DNA of 5,417 nucleotides from Candidatus Gastranaerophilales bacterium. Its GTDB lineage: Bacteria > Cyanobacteriota > Vampirovibrionia > Gastranaerophilales > Gastranaerophilaceae. A program made the translations under genes and the position numbers. The stretch lies in contig JAJQFK010000084.1 in NCBI GenBank assembly GCA_021201175.1, positions 1 to 5,417 on the forward strand, in the 5' to 3' direction. Below are positions 5,338 through 5,417 of the stretch, piece by piece. Below the pieces are notes generated by a model. The model did no database searches. It worked only from the letters and a program-made list of their open reading frames with translations, and was not told where the DNA came from. How positions within the stretch are numbered: the first letter of the stretch is position 1; each line of letters opens with the position of its first letter.

Positions 5338-5417
5338 TTACTATATTTTGTCTAGACCGCTTTGGTTGAGCGTTACAATTGATTAATGAACGAAGTTCTA
5401 CGGCACAAGTTTTGTGA

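Larger units (their letters stand above)
4966..5417. other. Intergenic region upstream of ffh: no supported gene, hairpin-rich, locally GC-rich
   Basis: No recognisable protein, tRNA, rRNA or SRP RNA was found in these 452 bases. The part next to ffh (4966-5040) is AT-rich and may hold its promoter. From about 5041 onward there is a series of inverted repeats. By hand count about 71 of 130 bases at 5121-5250 are G or C, well above the neighbouring genes. Short open frames exist on both strands, overlap one another and run through the palindromes, so they are probably accidental. The likeliest reading is an interspersed repeat cluster or a structured non-coding RNA; the two cannot be separated here. 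Confidence 0.6.

Noticed and set aside
5303..5345. Rho-independent terminator at the 5303-5334 hairpin
   Set aside because: Neither side of the stem is followed by a run of T on its transcript strand.
5120..5386. 88-codon plus-strand open frame in the region upstream of ffh
   Set aside because: It runs straight through three of the inverted repeats, has no Shine-Dalgarno, resembles no family I know, and competes with open frames on the other strand. Probably accidental in repeat-derived sequence.
5231..5416. Minus-strand frame open from the right edge for 61 codons, possibly the end of an upstream gene
   Set aside because: The translation includes the GTCATTGCGAG palindrome and the 7 bp inverted repeat, shows no known motif and has no hydrophobic-core pattern. 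The end of an unknown gene cannot be fully excluded.

Overview
The window holds a compact, AT-rich bacterial gene cluster. All four recognisable genes lie on the minus strand, and the 452 bases upstream of the first of them (right-hand side) have no convincing gene. In transcription order, right to left, they are: ffh, the protein subunit of the signal recognition particle (4965-3604); a sugar-1-phosphate nucleotidyltransferase with a C-terminal left-handed beta-helix (3582-2566); a type I-beta DAHP synthase with an N-terminal ferredoxin-like regulatory domain, aroF (2553-1507); and a Ski2/Mtr4-like DEVH-box RNA helicase (1503 to the left edge, C-terminus missing). The gaps are only 21, 12 and 3 bases and no terminator is visible between genes, so they look like one operon that continues past the left edge.

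The organism is most likely a low-GC member of the cyanobacterial phylum, perhaps a non-photosynthetic lineage such as Melainabacteria/Gastranaerophilales. This is inference. It rests on a bacterial Ski2-like helicase (typical of cyanobacteria, also known in actinobacteria), a nucleotidyltransferase resembling cyanobacterial mannose-1-phosphate guanylyltransferase-type proteins, a strong A/T codon bias, and an intergenic palindrome of the 'GTCATTGCGAG...GTGGCAATCTC' kind. The taxonomy cannot be proved from this window.

The functions are mixed: co-translational membrane targeting (Ffh), activation of sugars for surface polysaccharide (nucleotidyltransferase), entry into aromatic amino acid synthesis (AroF) and RNA unwinding (helicase). 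They read as a housekeeping growth operon and not as a dedicated pathway. Translation signals differ along it. Clear Shine-Dalgarno sequences precede genes 2 to 4, but ffh has none and may be nearly leaderless. The helicase starts with TTG three bases after the aroF stop and in the same frame.

The right end (about 5041-5417) is the least ordinary part. It contains a local GC-rich block (about 55% G+C at 5121-5250 by hand count), at least five inverted repeats, and several short overlapping open frames on both strands that do not look like real proteins. It is best read as an interspersed repeat cluster or an unrecognised structured RNA upstream of ffh. I see no phage, CRISPR, transposase, tRNA or rRNA, and no clear new defence or metabolic system.
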